Shown: positions 1 to 10,490 of the stretch, one piece after another
Layout: every line of letters starts with the position of its first letter
How positions within the stretch are numbered: position 1 is the stretch's first letter
NCBI GenBank assembly: GCA_009823505.1
Contig: VZQC01006250.1
Coordinates: 1,488,149 to 1,552,148, forward strand
Length of the DNA: 64,000 nucleotides
DNA from: Rhizomys pruinosus
Lineage: Eukaryota > Chordata > Mammalia > Rodentia > Spalacidae
Direction: 5' to 3'
The notes under the pieces: model-generated
What the model was told of the DNA's origin: nothing
What the model saw: the letters and a program-made list of their open reading frames with translations, nothing else
The model's database searches: none
Position numbers and translations under genes: made by a program

Positions 1-124
1 TTTTAAAGACATAAGCCACATAAATTTATGCTTTCTGAAGTGGACACACTTTACACTCAAAACAATTGTAATTATAAATATCGACGAGGGCAGAAGGAGT
101 GCAAACCAAAGAGCTACAATGCGG

Positions 125-185
125 AGGGTGGGGAAGAGCTCTGCTAGGATGTGTGGTCCTGGGTTCAAAACCTGGTACTGCAGAA
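125..185 (+). repeat. ID-like tRNA-derived SINE remnant
   Basis: A short stretch reads like the B-box half of an ID element (gctctgctagga then tcctgggttcaaaacc). It is degraded and has no clear tail, so the assignment is tentative. Confidence 0.35.
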
Positions 186-499
186 TGTAATGAGGTATAA
201 GAGCTATATAAATATCTGGAAAAAAATATATTTTAATATTAAAAAGTATTTACTAGAGACCAAGAGAACACTTTACAGTGATAAAAGGATCAATTCATCA
301 AAATGGATAGCAATTACAAATATATCTATCTAACAGACTATATGTGTTTAATGTGGTGCTTTAAATGAGAAAGCACCACACAGGCTCCAAGTGCCTGAAC
401 CCTGCCTCCCCGGTTGGCAGTGCTCTTTGTGGAGGTTTAGGAGGAAGCACTTCACAGGAGGCAGGTTTGGAGAGTATTTAGCTTACCCACTTCCAGTCT

Positions 500-501
<2 letters not shown>

Positions 502-552
<51 letters not shown>
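502..552. repeat. (TC)n microsatellite
   Basis: About 25 uninterrupted TC units. The surrounding 190-920 is unique, AT-rich sequence without an ORF that resembles a protein. Confidence 0.95.
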
Positions 553-554
<2 letters not shown>

Positions 555-964
555 TCCTGGGCCTGTTTGAAGATGAGCAGGCCTGGTTTTCTGCCCCTCT
601 ACTCCTTACCACCTCCTGCCATGCTTGCCTCATCATCACGGACGGACGCTTATCCTCTGGCACCTTCAACCCAGTAAACCATTCCTTCAGCAGTACCCTT
701 GGCCCTGGTGCTTTATCAGAACAGCAGAAAAGTAGCTAATACACTACATAAAGCCAAACTGACAAAATTCAAGGGGGAAATGAGCGACTAAACAGTGATG
801 ACCACAGAACTCAATAGCTTTCATCAATGGGCAGAACACTTAGGCAGAGGAAAACTAGACAGGTGCCTCTAGAGAATTCTAGCCAACAGTTCTCCAAAGG
901 ACAAGGAACAACCTCTACTATATGCTAAACAATAAACCTAAAGGGACTAAAATCATGGAAAGAG

Positions 965-1075
965 TGTTGGACAAAGTGGGGTATGCTGTAATGCCAGTAC
1001 TAGGTTCAGACAAGGGAACTGCAAGTTTGAAGCCAGCCTGGCTACCTAGTGAGACCCTGCCCCCAAAATTTAAAA
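965..1075 (+). mobile_element. Old 7SL-type SINE fragment
   Basis: Diverged B1-like core (gtaatgccagtac, then gaagccagcctggctacctagtgagaccctg) ending in an A-rich run. It lies just upstream of a better B1 and is much more decayed, so it is probably an older insertion. Confidence 0.5.
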
Positions 1076-1081
1076 AATGGG

Positions 1082-1230
1082 GCCAGGCATGGTGACGCAC
1101 ACCTTTAATCCTAGCACTCAAGAGGCAGAGGCAGGTGGATCTTTGTGAGTTAAAGGCCAGCCTGGTCTACACCGTGACTTCTATGACAGCTGGAACTACA
1201 AGGAGACCCTGTCTCAAAAAGACCAAAAAA
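1082..1230 (+). mobile_element. B1 SINE
   Basis: Full-length B1: GC-rich head, 'cacctttaatcctagcac', 'gaggcagaggcaggtggat', 'ggccagcctggtctac', 'gagaccctgtctc' and an A-rich tail. Confidence 0.88.
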
Positions 1231-1495
1231 TTTTTAAAAAAAGGGTAATAAGAGAAGAAAGTCTGATAATTAATAAATACAAAGAAAATAAATAACATAT
1301 GACTCAAAAACAATGACTCAATGAGGAAATCAAGAAACCACAAGGGAAATCAGAAACTACATTGAAGTGAATAAATAGAAAATTCAACTCTACCAAAACT
1401 TATGGGATACAGTTAAATTACTGCTCAAAAGAAATTTACACCTATTTATCCACCTATCTCAAAAGATGAGATTTCAAATAAGTAACTTAACTTTC

Positions 1496-1835
1496 TGTAC
1501 TAGTTACCTTGCTCATTGCTGTGACAATAGCAACTTGAGGAAAGAAGGGCTTGTGTTGGCTTCCAGTTTGAGGGGATACAGTCCATCTTGGCAGGAAGGT
1601 GAGGCAAGGAGGGCACAAGGCAACCAGCCACACATCTACATTCAGGAAATGGAAGGATGAATACTGATGTAGCCTTACTCCCCCCACCCCCTTTCAGTCT
1701 GCAATCACAGACCACAGGATAATGTTACCCACATTCCAGGGGCTCTTCAGTTCTCAATGAAAGTCTATCAAGGACACCCCAGAGATGTATCTCCTTAGAG
1801 GGTCTGAATCCAGTGAGCTTGACGATGAAGATGAA
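1496..1835 (+). mobile_element. Rodent LTR-like repeat, diverged copy
   Basis: Starts tgtactagttacc...ttgctgtgac, continues as 'caacttgaggaaagaagggcttgtgttggc', and fades near 1835 around 'gagcttgacgatga'. The 5' end resembles the better preserved element at 15212-15619. The family name is uncertain, and the interior is diverged and short. Confidence 0.5.
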
Positions 1836-2224
1836 ATACCACACTTGCATTTTTCGTGCTTTTATTGATGTTTTGTGTACTTCAGACATCATTTTTCAAT
1901 TCGGTTTAGGCATATTCCCTTTCCCTTCCCCCTACCCCACCCCAGATCATGCATTCTGCCATAACTGTCCTGCATCTTTCTCTCAGTCTTTTTTTTTATG
2001 GTTAGGAATTCACATTTTCCTCCATTAATTTTATATTACTCTAAAATGTGGATACATACTCTCCACCCATATACAGTAATTACAGAGTCTGAAAATAAAT
2101 GGTGGGTGGATTCTAGAGCCTGCTGAGAGATTTACATTATAACAACATAGTTGCTTTCAGATAAACAGAAGCATAACAATAATGTTGTTCAGCTTGCCTT
2201 TCATCTGGGGATTTGGTGTTGACA

Positions 2225-2570
2225 TCTACAAATGAGGAAAATCATTTGCAATTTGTTTTTCTGGGACTGTATTACTTCACTTAGCATAATGGCTTCAAGC
2301 TCCATCCATTTACCTGTAAAGTTCATATTGTCATCCTCCTTTACCGCTGAATAGTACTCCATGTGTAGATGTACCACATTTTTGTCATCCACACGTCTGT
2401 TGAGGGGCATTTGGGTTGGTTCCAGCTCTTCACTATTGTGAAGAGAGCTGCAATAAACATGGATGTGCATGTATCTTTTCAGTAAGATGAGTCTTGTGGG
2501 TATATATCCAGGAGTGGTATGGCTGGGTCAGGTGGTAGGCTCTTCTTGAGTCACACTCGCATTTTAAGAA
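2225..2570 (-). mobile_element. LINE-1 fragment, ORF2 C-terminus
   Basis: The minus strand translates to a segment with MEYYSAVKEDDNMNFTGKWM followed by ELEAIMLSEVIQSQKNK, which is the conserved C-terminal end of L1 ORF2. Further nucleotide similarity continues to about 2570 (ggtatatatccaggagtggtatggctgg). It is 5'-truncated and not functional. Confidence 0.82.
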
Positions 2571-2969
2571 ACTAGAAAAAGAAAACTGAAAAGAGAGAAG
2601 AGAGCAGAGGAGACAACAGATTTAATGAAATAGAAAAACAATGGAACAAAAACTTTTTCCTTTGAACAATAAACAAAATTAACAAAGCTTTAGTAAGGCT
2701 AACCAAGCAAAGACAAAAGAGAGGGCTGAAGTTATTCAAGTTAGGAACTGAAGAAGGGGCATTATTGCAGGACTCTTTCCTTCCCCATCTGAAAACATTA
2801 AATCCCTGTGATCCTAGACCTAAATATGAGTCAAAACCATAAAATAATAACAAAGTAACAATATTTATGGCCTTGAATATGCTGAAAATTTTCAACAAAA
2901 GCAAATGTGGCAAAAGAAACTAGGCTTAATCAAATTCAAAAACTTCAGCACTTTAAAGGCTACATCAAG

Positions 2970-3149
2970 CCTGGTGTGGTGGCCCATCCCTTTAATCCCA
3001 GCACTGGGGAGATAGAGGCAGACAGATCTCTTGAGTTCAAGGCCAGCCTGGTCTACATAGCAAGTTCCAGGCCAGCTGGGGCTCTAGAGAGACTCTGTTT
3101 AAAAAAGACAAAAAAAAAAAAAAAAAGAAAGAAAGAAAGAAAAAAAGGA
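2970..3149 (+). mobile_element. B1 SINE with target-site duplication
   Basis: Complete B1 with a long A-rich tail expanded into GAAA units. It is flanked by tacatcaag at 2961-2969 and again at 3150-3158, the expected target-site duplication of an L1-mobilised insertion. Confidence 0.9.
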
Positions 3150-3170
3150 TACATCAAGAAAGTGAAAAGA

Positions 3171-3390
3171 GGGGCTGGAGAGGTGGCTTAGAGGTTAAGA
3201 GTATTGTTTGCTCTTGCAGAGGACCTTCAAAACCCAACACCCATGGAGGCTCACTACCATCCATAACTCCAGTTCCAGGGGACCTGATGCCATCTTCTGG
3301 CCTCTGCAGGTGCTACATGACATGGATGCACTTATATACATGCAGGCTAAACACTCATACACATAAAATAAAAATAATGATTTTTTTTTG
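3171..3390 (+). mobile_element. B2 SINE
   Basis: tRNA-like head (ggggctggagaggtggctta, then the A/B-box region), the 'gttccaggggacctgatgcc' body and a 'ctcatacacataaaataaaa' tail. It lies 22 bp after the preceding B1. Confidence 0.9.
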
Positions 3391-3589
3391 AAAAGATAAT
3401 CTGCAAAATGGAAGAATATTCAGAAGTCAAGTTTCTGATTAATATGTGATATGGAAGATAAATACACAATAATAATGGGAGAAAGTAAATAAATCATGCC
3501 TCTCATAAGGGTTCATATCCAGAATATAAAATAAAGTTTTCCTATTCGATAACAGCAAATCAATATTTTAAATAGGCAAAGTATTTGAC

Positions 3590-4385
3590 CAGACATTTCT
3601 CTAAATATATACAAATATTAAGTACATTTGAAAATGTTTCTCTAGGCATTAGGAAAATGTAAACCAAAGTGATATTTTATGCTCACTAGGATAGACAGAA
3701 CCAAAAGTCCCAACAGTAGGTTCATGAAGGTGGGGAGAATTAGAACCTGCATATGTCACTGGCAGGAACGGGAAATGGTACAGCCACTATGCAAAATGGT
3801 TTGTACAATTCCATACAGGTATCAACACAGACTTACCATATGACTGAGCAGTTCCAATCCTTGGTACATACCCATGAGAACTGAAAGCACATGTCCACAC
3901 AGAAAGTTGCATATTAATGTCAATATAAGCATTGTTTATAACAGCCTAAAAATGGAGAAACCCAAACAACCATCAACTGATAGATTTCTAAATGTAATAA
4001 CTCCATAAAGTGGAATTTTGCCCATAAAAAAGAATGAAATGCTAATATGTGCTGCAATACAGATGAATCACATACATTATGCTAACTGAAAGAAGCCAAA
4101 CATGAGACACCACATACTGGTTCCTTCCCTTCATATGACGGGTTTAGTGTGGGACAACCCACAGGGACAGAAGACTAGAATTATCCAGAGGTTGAAGGAG
4201 CAGAGAGGGAGAAATGACTGCTAAGGCACAAAGGGTATTGTTGCTGCTGTTCCTCTTGTTAAGGTGACAATGCCTGGGAATTCTAGAGCAAGTTGGTCAT
4301 ACAACTTTGTGAATGAATAAAACCCACTGAAATATACTTTAAGTGGGTGATTTTTGTGAAATATGCCTCTCTATAAAATTCAGAT
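3590..4385 (+). mobile_element. Old LINE-1 3' end (ORF2 end plus 3' UTR)
   Basis: Nucleotide text matches the familiar mammalian L1 3' end in order: a 'ggcaggaacgggaaatggtacagccact' stretch, 'accatatgactgagcagttcc', 'tttataacagcctaaaaatgg', 'catcaactgatag' and 'tatgctaactgaaagaagcc'. A 3' UTR with 'actgaaatatactttaagtgg' follows. Many substitutions and indels destroy any reading frame. It is older than the SINEs around it. Confidence 0.78.
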
Positions 4386-4399
4386 CCAGCGATGAACAC

Positions 4400-4790
4400 C
4401 TTTGTACATGTACTATTTATTATTCATCAGGGTTTTCTTTCCCCCAAACAAATTCCAGGATATGAGCTTGCTGTGTCAAAAGTACAGCAAGTCTTTCCTC
4501 TTAATTTTACATATCCCCAGAGTAGTTTTCAAAAGTTCTGCGTGGCTTCACACTCAACAAAAATATATTAAAAGTTTCATTTCTCTGAGTTTTATTTATT
4601 ATTTTCCACCAATTTGAGGAGTGGCAAAAGTATTGTTTCAGCTGCATTCCCATTTTTATTAGACTTCTTTTTCATTTAGGTCATATTTGTAGTTCTCTGA
4701 ATATGGATTACCAAACTGCATCATTTTTCTATTAGCTTCTTTTCTTAACAGTTTATGGAAAAACTGGGCAAACTAATTCGCTCACCTTTA
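4400..4790 (-). mobile_element. Probable ancient LINE fragment
   Basis: The order of motifs (gcttgctgtgtcaaaagtac, a 'cacactcaacaaaaatat' stretch, then 'atttttattagacttctt') resembles an inverted old L1M-type segment. Divergence is high and the limits are soft. Confidence 0.42.
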
Positions 4791-5239
4791 TCTTATGCAT
4801 TACCAAGCTTGCCTCCTTTGTAGATGGCATCTATATCTTTAACTACTCATTTAAATGGATAGAGTTTGAATGACTTGAAAAAGGAAATAATAACTGGAAC
4901 AATGTCATGGATTCTCTTTCTTTAAACCTCTTAACCTTGTCGCAGCTCCTCCCAGTGCTAATAAATAGAAGCCCTACTTCTTTCCACCTAGTATACCAGC
5001 TTGCCTGCATATGTGCCCTTGTGAGCTGCTCATTACATTTCCAAAGTGTTCACTTAGGATCACCACATCCTCATTGGTCATAATGGGCCAGAAGTTAGTA
5101 GGTGTAAAAACACAAGTTGTGTTGATTTGACTGATTTGGGTAGAGGCAGAGTAGGAATTATTTAAAAAAAAAAAAAAAGGCATCTCTTGGAATGAACAAG
5201 GACAAGACAGATCTATTCTGGTCAAAATTCTAGAGGATG

Positions 5240-5455
5240 GGGGCTGGAGAGATGGCTCATAGTTAAGAACACTGTCTGCTCTTGAAGAGGACCGGGGTTC
5301 ATCCTCAGCACCCACATGGTGGCTAACAATCCTCAGTAACTCAAGTGCCAGAGGAATCCAATACCCTCCTCTGACCTCCACAGGCATTCCATAACAGGGG
5401 TGCACTTACATACATACAAGCAATATATTCATACACATAAAATAAAAAATAAGTA
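5240..5455 (+). mobile_element. B2 SINE
   Basis: Near full-length B2 from ggggctggagagatggctca to a 'ttcatacacataaaataaaa' tail. The region 4791-5239 upstream is unique AT-rich DNA with a 15-bp A run. Confidence 0.9.
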
Positions 5456-5534
5456 TTTTTTAATTCCAGAGCATGACTTTTTTATACTTAAAATATACTC
5501 CAAGACTTATTTACACTTTTTAAAGCTGAGGGCT

Positions 5535-5685
5535 CAGACTAGGTTGTAGTGGTACACCCCTTCAATCCCAGCCCTTGGGAAGCATAGGCAGGCATATCAA
5601 AATGAGATTGAGGACATCCTAGTCTACACAGTGAGTTCTAGGCCAGCTGAGGCTACAGGGAGACCCAGTCTAAAAAAAAAATGAA
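5535..5685 (+). mobile_element. B1 SINE, diverged
   Basis: Diverged B1 (ttcaatcccagcccttggga, 'agtctacacagtgagttcta', 'ctacagggagacccagtcta') with an A-rich tail. Confidence 0.82.
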
Positions 5686-5806
5686 AAGAAAAGCTGAAGG
5701 CTCAAGAGAGCTTTTATTTAGAGGTTTATGTCTACACGTTTTACTGTATCTGAAATGAAAACTAAAAATCTTAAAGTTATTTATTTATTTTAAAAGAATT
5801 ATAATA

Positions 5807-5965
5807 GCCTGGTGTGGAGTTGCACATCTTTAATCCCAGCACTCAGGAAGCAGAGGCAGCTGGATCTCTTGAGTTCAAGGCCATCCTGGTCTATATAGCA
5901 AGCTCTAGGCCAGCTGGGACTAAAAGGAGATCCTGTCTCAAAAAGATGGGGAAAAAAAGATTAGT
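5807..5965 (+). mobile_element. B1 SINE
   Basis: Full-length B1 (gcctggtgtgg...tttaatcccagcactcagga...ctgtctcaaaaagat). It carries the 'ggccagctggga' variant typical of this genome's copies. Confidence 0.9.
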
Positions 5966-6018
5966 AAATGCTTTGTGGTGCCATGTATAACATATTGTAT
6001 AAAATAACTGTATTTTCA

Positions 6019-6240
6019 GGGCTGGAGAGATGGCTCAGCAATTAAGAGCACTGACTGCTCTTGCAGAGGACCCCAGTTTGATTCCCAGCACCCACATGGT
6101 GCCTAAGAACCGTCTTTAACTACAGTTTCAGGGGAATCCAACACCCTCTTCTGACCTCTGCAGCATTGCACGACACGGGTGCACCTACTTACATGCAGAC
6201 AGTACACTCATACACATAAAATAATAAATAAAAAAAGACT
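6019..6240 (+). mobile_element. B2 SINE
   Basis: Full-length B2 with an intact A-box-like head, 'gacctctgcagcattgcacg' and a 'ctcatacacataaaataata' tail. The region 6241-6799 downstream is unique DNA with short chance ORFs only. Confidence 0.92.
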
Positions 6241-6799
6241 AAATAAAACCTGTCTTTTCTAAAATAAGACATAAAGAAGACAGGAAGCATTGTCTTTTAT
6301 TTGTATAAACCCCTTCACTCTCTGGCTGAACGGAAGATATTTGGAGTCTCATAACTGCACTGATTTGACTTGATGAAACTTCGTTTTGCTTCAAGTCCAC
6401 AGATAATGCCTAGCCTCATGCAGGTGGGCTGCTGTTATCAGAGTCAGAAAATTGTGGATATTCTTTAATCACATCAAAACTTGAAAAGGAACAATTTCTT
6501 AAAGATTTGTTATAATATGGAATCTTAAACCACACCAATGACCTTTCTGACTGTCACATAAACGTCTACTGGTCCACTTCTGATTTGACAAAATGAAACC
6601 AGTGCTCGTTTGCAAACACTGATTCACTGAAGCATCCAAAATTTCTGCATTTGGTCCATTTTGTAACATGAACTTTGTAAAACATTTGCTAATATCATCA
6701 CTTACTTCCACTGATAATCACTCAGTTTTCAGGAGTCTACCAAGTTTACAGTGATGAACACACATTTCCAAAATTATATTTATTATAAACTCAAAATTT

Positions 6800-6899
6800 G
6801 GGGCTGGAGAGATGGCTCAGCAGTTAAGAGCACTTGACTGCTCTTGCAGAGGACCCAGGTTCAAATCCCAGCACCCACATGGCGGCTGAGAACCGTCTT
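6800..6899 (+). mobile_element. B2 SINE 5' half, fused to the following B1
   Basis: The B2 head runs from ggggctggagagatggctca through 'ggcggctgagaaccgtctta' and stops with no 3' body or tail. The next base begins a complete B1. Together the two halves look like one chimeric SINE. Confidence 0.85.
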
Positions 6900-7070
6900 A
6901 GGCTGGGAGTGGTGGTGCATACTTTTAATCCCAGCACTTGGGAGGCAGAGGCAGGTGGATCTCTGTGAGTTCAAGGCCAGCCTGGTCTACATAGTGAGCT
7001 CCAAGCCAGATGGGACTAAAGAGAGACCCTGTCTCAAAAAAAACAAAAAAACAAAAAACAAACAAAAAAG
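6900..7070 (+). mobile_element. B1 SINE, 3' part of a B2-B1 chimera
   Basis: Complete B1 with an A/C-rich tail, joined without linker to a truncated B2 head. The short repeat caaaatt is present before the B2 head (6792-6798) and after the B1 tail (7073-7079), so the pair may have inserted as a single unit. Confidence 0.88.
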
Positions 7071-7574
7071 TCCAAAATTAGTCACCGGCAACAAAAATCT
7101 ATCCATTGTTTCCTTCAAGTGACAAGCTTACTTCCCTGATTTTTAAGAAAAAAAATGTCAAATGTCTGAATAAATAAGTACAATGATAGAAGCATGCTCA
7201 GTGAGACCAGAGTCCACTTCAGGTGCTGATTTGCACCAGTCTGGTAGCAGCTGGCAGATCGACACACAGAGACATGGTGTAACAGCTCACCTTGTCAATG
7301 AGCAGCCAAATGTATAGAACCACAGACTGGATTTCAAAAAATAAGCAACTGTTACTTCTTCACCAAGAGATTCCAAAGGAAAGTTGGCTTGAATTCCTTG
7401 CTTTGTTCTCTTTTTGCTGTGGGTGTGTAGTAGTAAAGAATCCAGTGTGCATTTGCTGATTGGATGTGTGGGAAGACACCAATAATTCAACCCTCCTTTC
7501 TTCTACACCATCAGTACACAAATGTTAACACAATCCTTCCAGAATAAAACATGAGGTTAAGAAAAGTTATTTAG

Positions 7575-7821
7575 GGGGCTGGAGAGATAGCCTAGCAGTT
7601 AAGAGCACCGACTGCTCTTGCAGAGGACCAGGGTTCAATCCCCAGCACCCACATGATGGCTAAGAACCTTCTGTAACTCCAATTCCAGGAGAACTCCAGT
7701 TCCAGGGGAATCCGAGACCCTCTTCTGACCTCCGCAGCATTGCACGACACGGGTGCACAAACCTACGTGCAGACAGTATGTTCATACACATACAAAAATA
7801 AATAAAATTAATTAAAAAAAA
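7575..7821 (+). mobile_element. B2 SINE, duplicated-block subfamily, with target-site duplication
   Basis: Full-length B2 whose middle contains two tandem copies of an 'aactccaattccagga' / 'aactccagttccaggg' block. It is flanked by exact gaaaagttattta at 7561-7573 and 7822-7834. Low divergence and the intact duplication mark it as young. Confidence 0.93.
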
Positions 7822-8409
7822 GAAAAGTTATTTATTTGTTTGAATGTTTCAGTACTATATGTCTGTTACCCGACAATCCTGTAAAAAATCTCCCTTCAGT
7901 GAGTCATTAATTTGGCATCAGCTAAATACAAAATAACACATTCGGCCTCCATTTATAAGCTAAAAGTACAAATTTCTGGACAAGCTGTTAACTCTGTCTT
8001 CGTGTCCTCGAGCTGGAGCTTCCATCCCATGGGTCTCAGCACTGGCAGGAAGGGGTGGTGCCCTGTCTTGACTGGCTTTTCAACCCACAGACATCCAGCC
8101 AGGCTAGCTTGTTCTGTGTGCTTTGTCTCTCTGTAAGCCCTTATGCCCACTATGATGTGATAACTTGTTTGTAAGATGCTCCTGAGTAATTCAGTCTAGT
8201 CTGAAAAAAAAAAAATAACAAAAAAATCTGGGGATTTTTAAAGTAATTAATTTATTCTGCCTTTCTCAATTCCTTTGTTTTCAGAACTCTGAATATTTTG
8301 TCCAAAAATGAAGCCATAATTCAACTATCATCATAATATAACTTGATTTTTTTTTCCTGTTGGATTTAAGAAACAAAAAGTAAATTTTAATATCTACAGA
8401 ACTGAGGGG

Positions 8410-8618
8410 TGGGCTGGAGACACAGCTCAGGGGTTATAAGTACTGGCTACTCTTGCAGAGGACCCGGGTTCAGTTCCCGGCACCCACATGGAGGCTAACA
8501 ACTGTCCATAACTCCAATTCCAGGGCATCTGACACCTTCTTCTGACCTCCAAGGGCATTGCACAACTCGGGTGGACTTACACATGTAGGCAGTATACTCT
8601 CATACACATAAAAAAAGA
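8410..8618 (+). mobile_element. B2 SINE
   Basis: B2 without the extra block (single 'aactccaattccagggcatc') and with a short A tail. It is older than the copy that follows it. Confidence 0.9.
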
Positions 8619-8626
8619 ACTAGCTT

Positions 8627-8865
8627 GGGCTGGAGAGATGGCCAAGTGGTTAAGAGTGCCGACTGCTCTTGCAGAGGAACCGGGTTCGATCCCCAACACC
8701 CACATGGCAGCTGAGAACTGTCTGTAACTCCAATTCCAGAAGAACTCCAGTTCCAGGGGAATCCGACAGCCTCTTCTGACCTCTGTGGCATTGCAGGACA
8801 CAGGTGCACAAACCTACATGCAGACAGTACATTCATACACATAAAAAATAAATAAATTTTTTTAA
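8627..8865 (+). mobile_element. B2 SINE, duplicated-block subfamily
   Basis: Young-looking B2 with the tandem 'ccaattccagaagaactcca' block. It is the first half of an inverted B2 pair bounded by aaaaaagaactagctt at 8611-8626 and 9140-9155. Confidence 0.92.
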
Positions 8866-8883
8866 ACTTGGGCAGGTGATGTT

Positions 8884-9123
8884 TTCTTTTTTTAAATTTT
8901 TTTAAATTTTTATTTATTTTTGTATGTGTATGAATGTACTGTGTGCATGCAGGATTGTGCACCCATGTGGTGCAACGCCACGGACGTCAGAAGAGGCTGT
9001 CGGATTCCCCTGGAACTGGAGTTAAAGATGGTTCTCAGCAGCCATGTGGGTGCTGGGGATCGAACCCAGGTCCTCTGCAAGAGCAGTCAGTGCTCTTAAC
9101 TTCTAGGCCATCTCTTCAGCCCC
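8884..9123 (-). mobile_element. B2 SINE, inverted relative to its neighbour
   Basis: Reverse-complement B2: T-rich tail, 'tgcacccatgtggtgcaacg', 'cctggaactggagttaaaga', 'ctctgcaagagcagtcagtg' and a 'ccatctcttcagcccc' end. It faces the B2 at 8627-8865 across about 20 bp, so a transcript of the region could fold into a long hairpin. Confidence 0.92.
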
Positions 9124-9167
9124 ATAAATATTTCTTTTTAAAAAAGAACTAGCTTATAGTACACTGT

Positions 9168-9330
9168 CTTTGGTTTGGTTTGGTTTGGTTTGGTTTGGTT
9201 TGGTTTGGTTTTCACAACAGTGTTTCCCTGTAGCCCCAGCTGACCTGGAACTCCCTAAGTAGACCAGGCTGGCCTCAATCTCACGGAGATCTGCCTGCTC
9301 CTGTCTCTGGAATGCTGTGCTACCACACTT
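9168..9330 (-). mobile_element. B1 SINE with (GGTTT)n tail
   Basis: Reverse-complement B1, diverged at its 5' end. Its poly(A) tail has evolved into nine or so GGTTT units at 9168-9212. Confidence 0.85.
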
Positions 9331-9461
9331 TCATGTCTTGTCAACAGCTTGACTCAGCTTCCTTGGCTTCAGTTTGTGCTTTTATGAATGACAGAATCTT
9401 CTGATACATCAACTTCAGCTTTTCCAGCATCTTAATTTGTACTTTAAGAAAGAGAATCTTA

Positions 9462-9626
9462 GCCAGGCGTGGTAGCGCACGCTTTTGATCCCAGTACTTG
9501 GGAGGTAGAGGCAGGTGGATCTTTGTGAGTTCAAGGCCAGCCTGATCTACAGAGTGAGTTCCAGGCCAGCTGGGGCTACATGGAGACCCTGTCTTGAAAA
9601 GACCAAAAAAAAAAAAAAAGAGAGAG
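9462..9626 (+). mobile_element. B1 SINE with target-site duplication
   Basis: Full-length B1 flanked by exact agagaatctta at 9451-9461 and 9627-9637. The tail is an A run leading into GA units. Confidence 0.92.
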
Positions 9627-9639
9627 AGAGAATCTTATA

Positions 9640-10218
9640 ATCCCTGGGCCCAAAGCCAAATACATACAATTAAATATAACAAAAATATGTTGTAGACTTA
9701 ATTTTATTTTAGAACAAAAAATATTAGATTTGGGTGAAAACACCCAGTTTCAGATAAATTATCAAATTTTAGAAACTTTTTCAGAAAAGAATAAAATGCA
9801 AAAACATGACCAAAAGTATATTTATATTTAATATTTCTGTGTCAGTTTAAGTAAAGAGTTGGATTTCATGAAAACTCTAGTAGGCACAGGTGACATTCCA
9901 GGAAGAACACAGGAGAGCATTCAGAACATTTCCTCTCCATCCTGCTAATCTGGAAAGTTCTGAAGAAGGTAAGAATGCACAAGTCCATGTTCTCTTAGGC
10001 ATCAGATGAATGATATCTGCACTGGCCACATAGCTTCTGTAAAATCCTACTGCACTCTCATGTAGAGGGAAATATTGTCTTAGTAGTACAAGAAAAATAA
10101 TGTCAACCTCAGACAGAAGGGGTCAGAGAGGCCTCAGGGATCCTCAGGCCACATTGTAGTCCTCTAGAGTGCTAGGGATGCTAGATTGAATCTGAACTGG
10201 TCTTGAAGTTGGGATCTG
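9640..10218. other. Unique AT-rich DNA, no feature seen
   Basis: No recognisable repeat, conserved coding pattern or RNA gene between the B1 and the large purine tract. Confidence 0.6.
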
Positions 10219-10268
<50 letters not shown>

Positions 10269-10394
10269 GAAGGAAGGAAGGAAGGAAGGAAGGAAGGAAG
10301 GAAGGAAGGAAGGAAGGAAGGAAGGAAGGAAGGAAGGAAGGAAGGAAGGGAGGGAGAGAAAGAGAGAGAGAAAGAAAGAGAGAGAGAGAGAGAG

Positions 10395-10489
<95 letters not shown>
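10219..10489. repeat. 271-bp (GAAA)n-(GGAA)n-(GA)n-(GAAA)n purine tract
   Basis: The + strand is purine-only. (GAAA)n leads, (GGAA)n occupies about 10265-10350, a GA/GAAA mosaic follows to about 10396, and (GAAA)n closes. The Lys/Glu and Phe/Leu/Ser ORFs read through it are repeat artefacts. Confidence 0.97.

Positions 10490-10490
<1 letters not shown>

Noticed and set aside
6800..6880. tRNA gene
   Set aside because: A- and B-box-like text recurs in every B2 head. It is the SINE's tRNA-derived promoter, not a tRNA gene.
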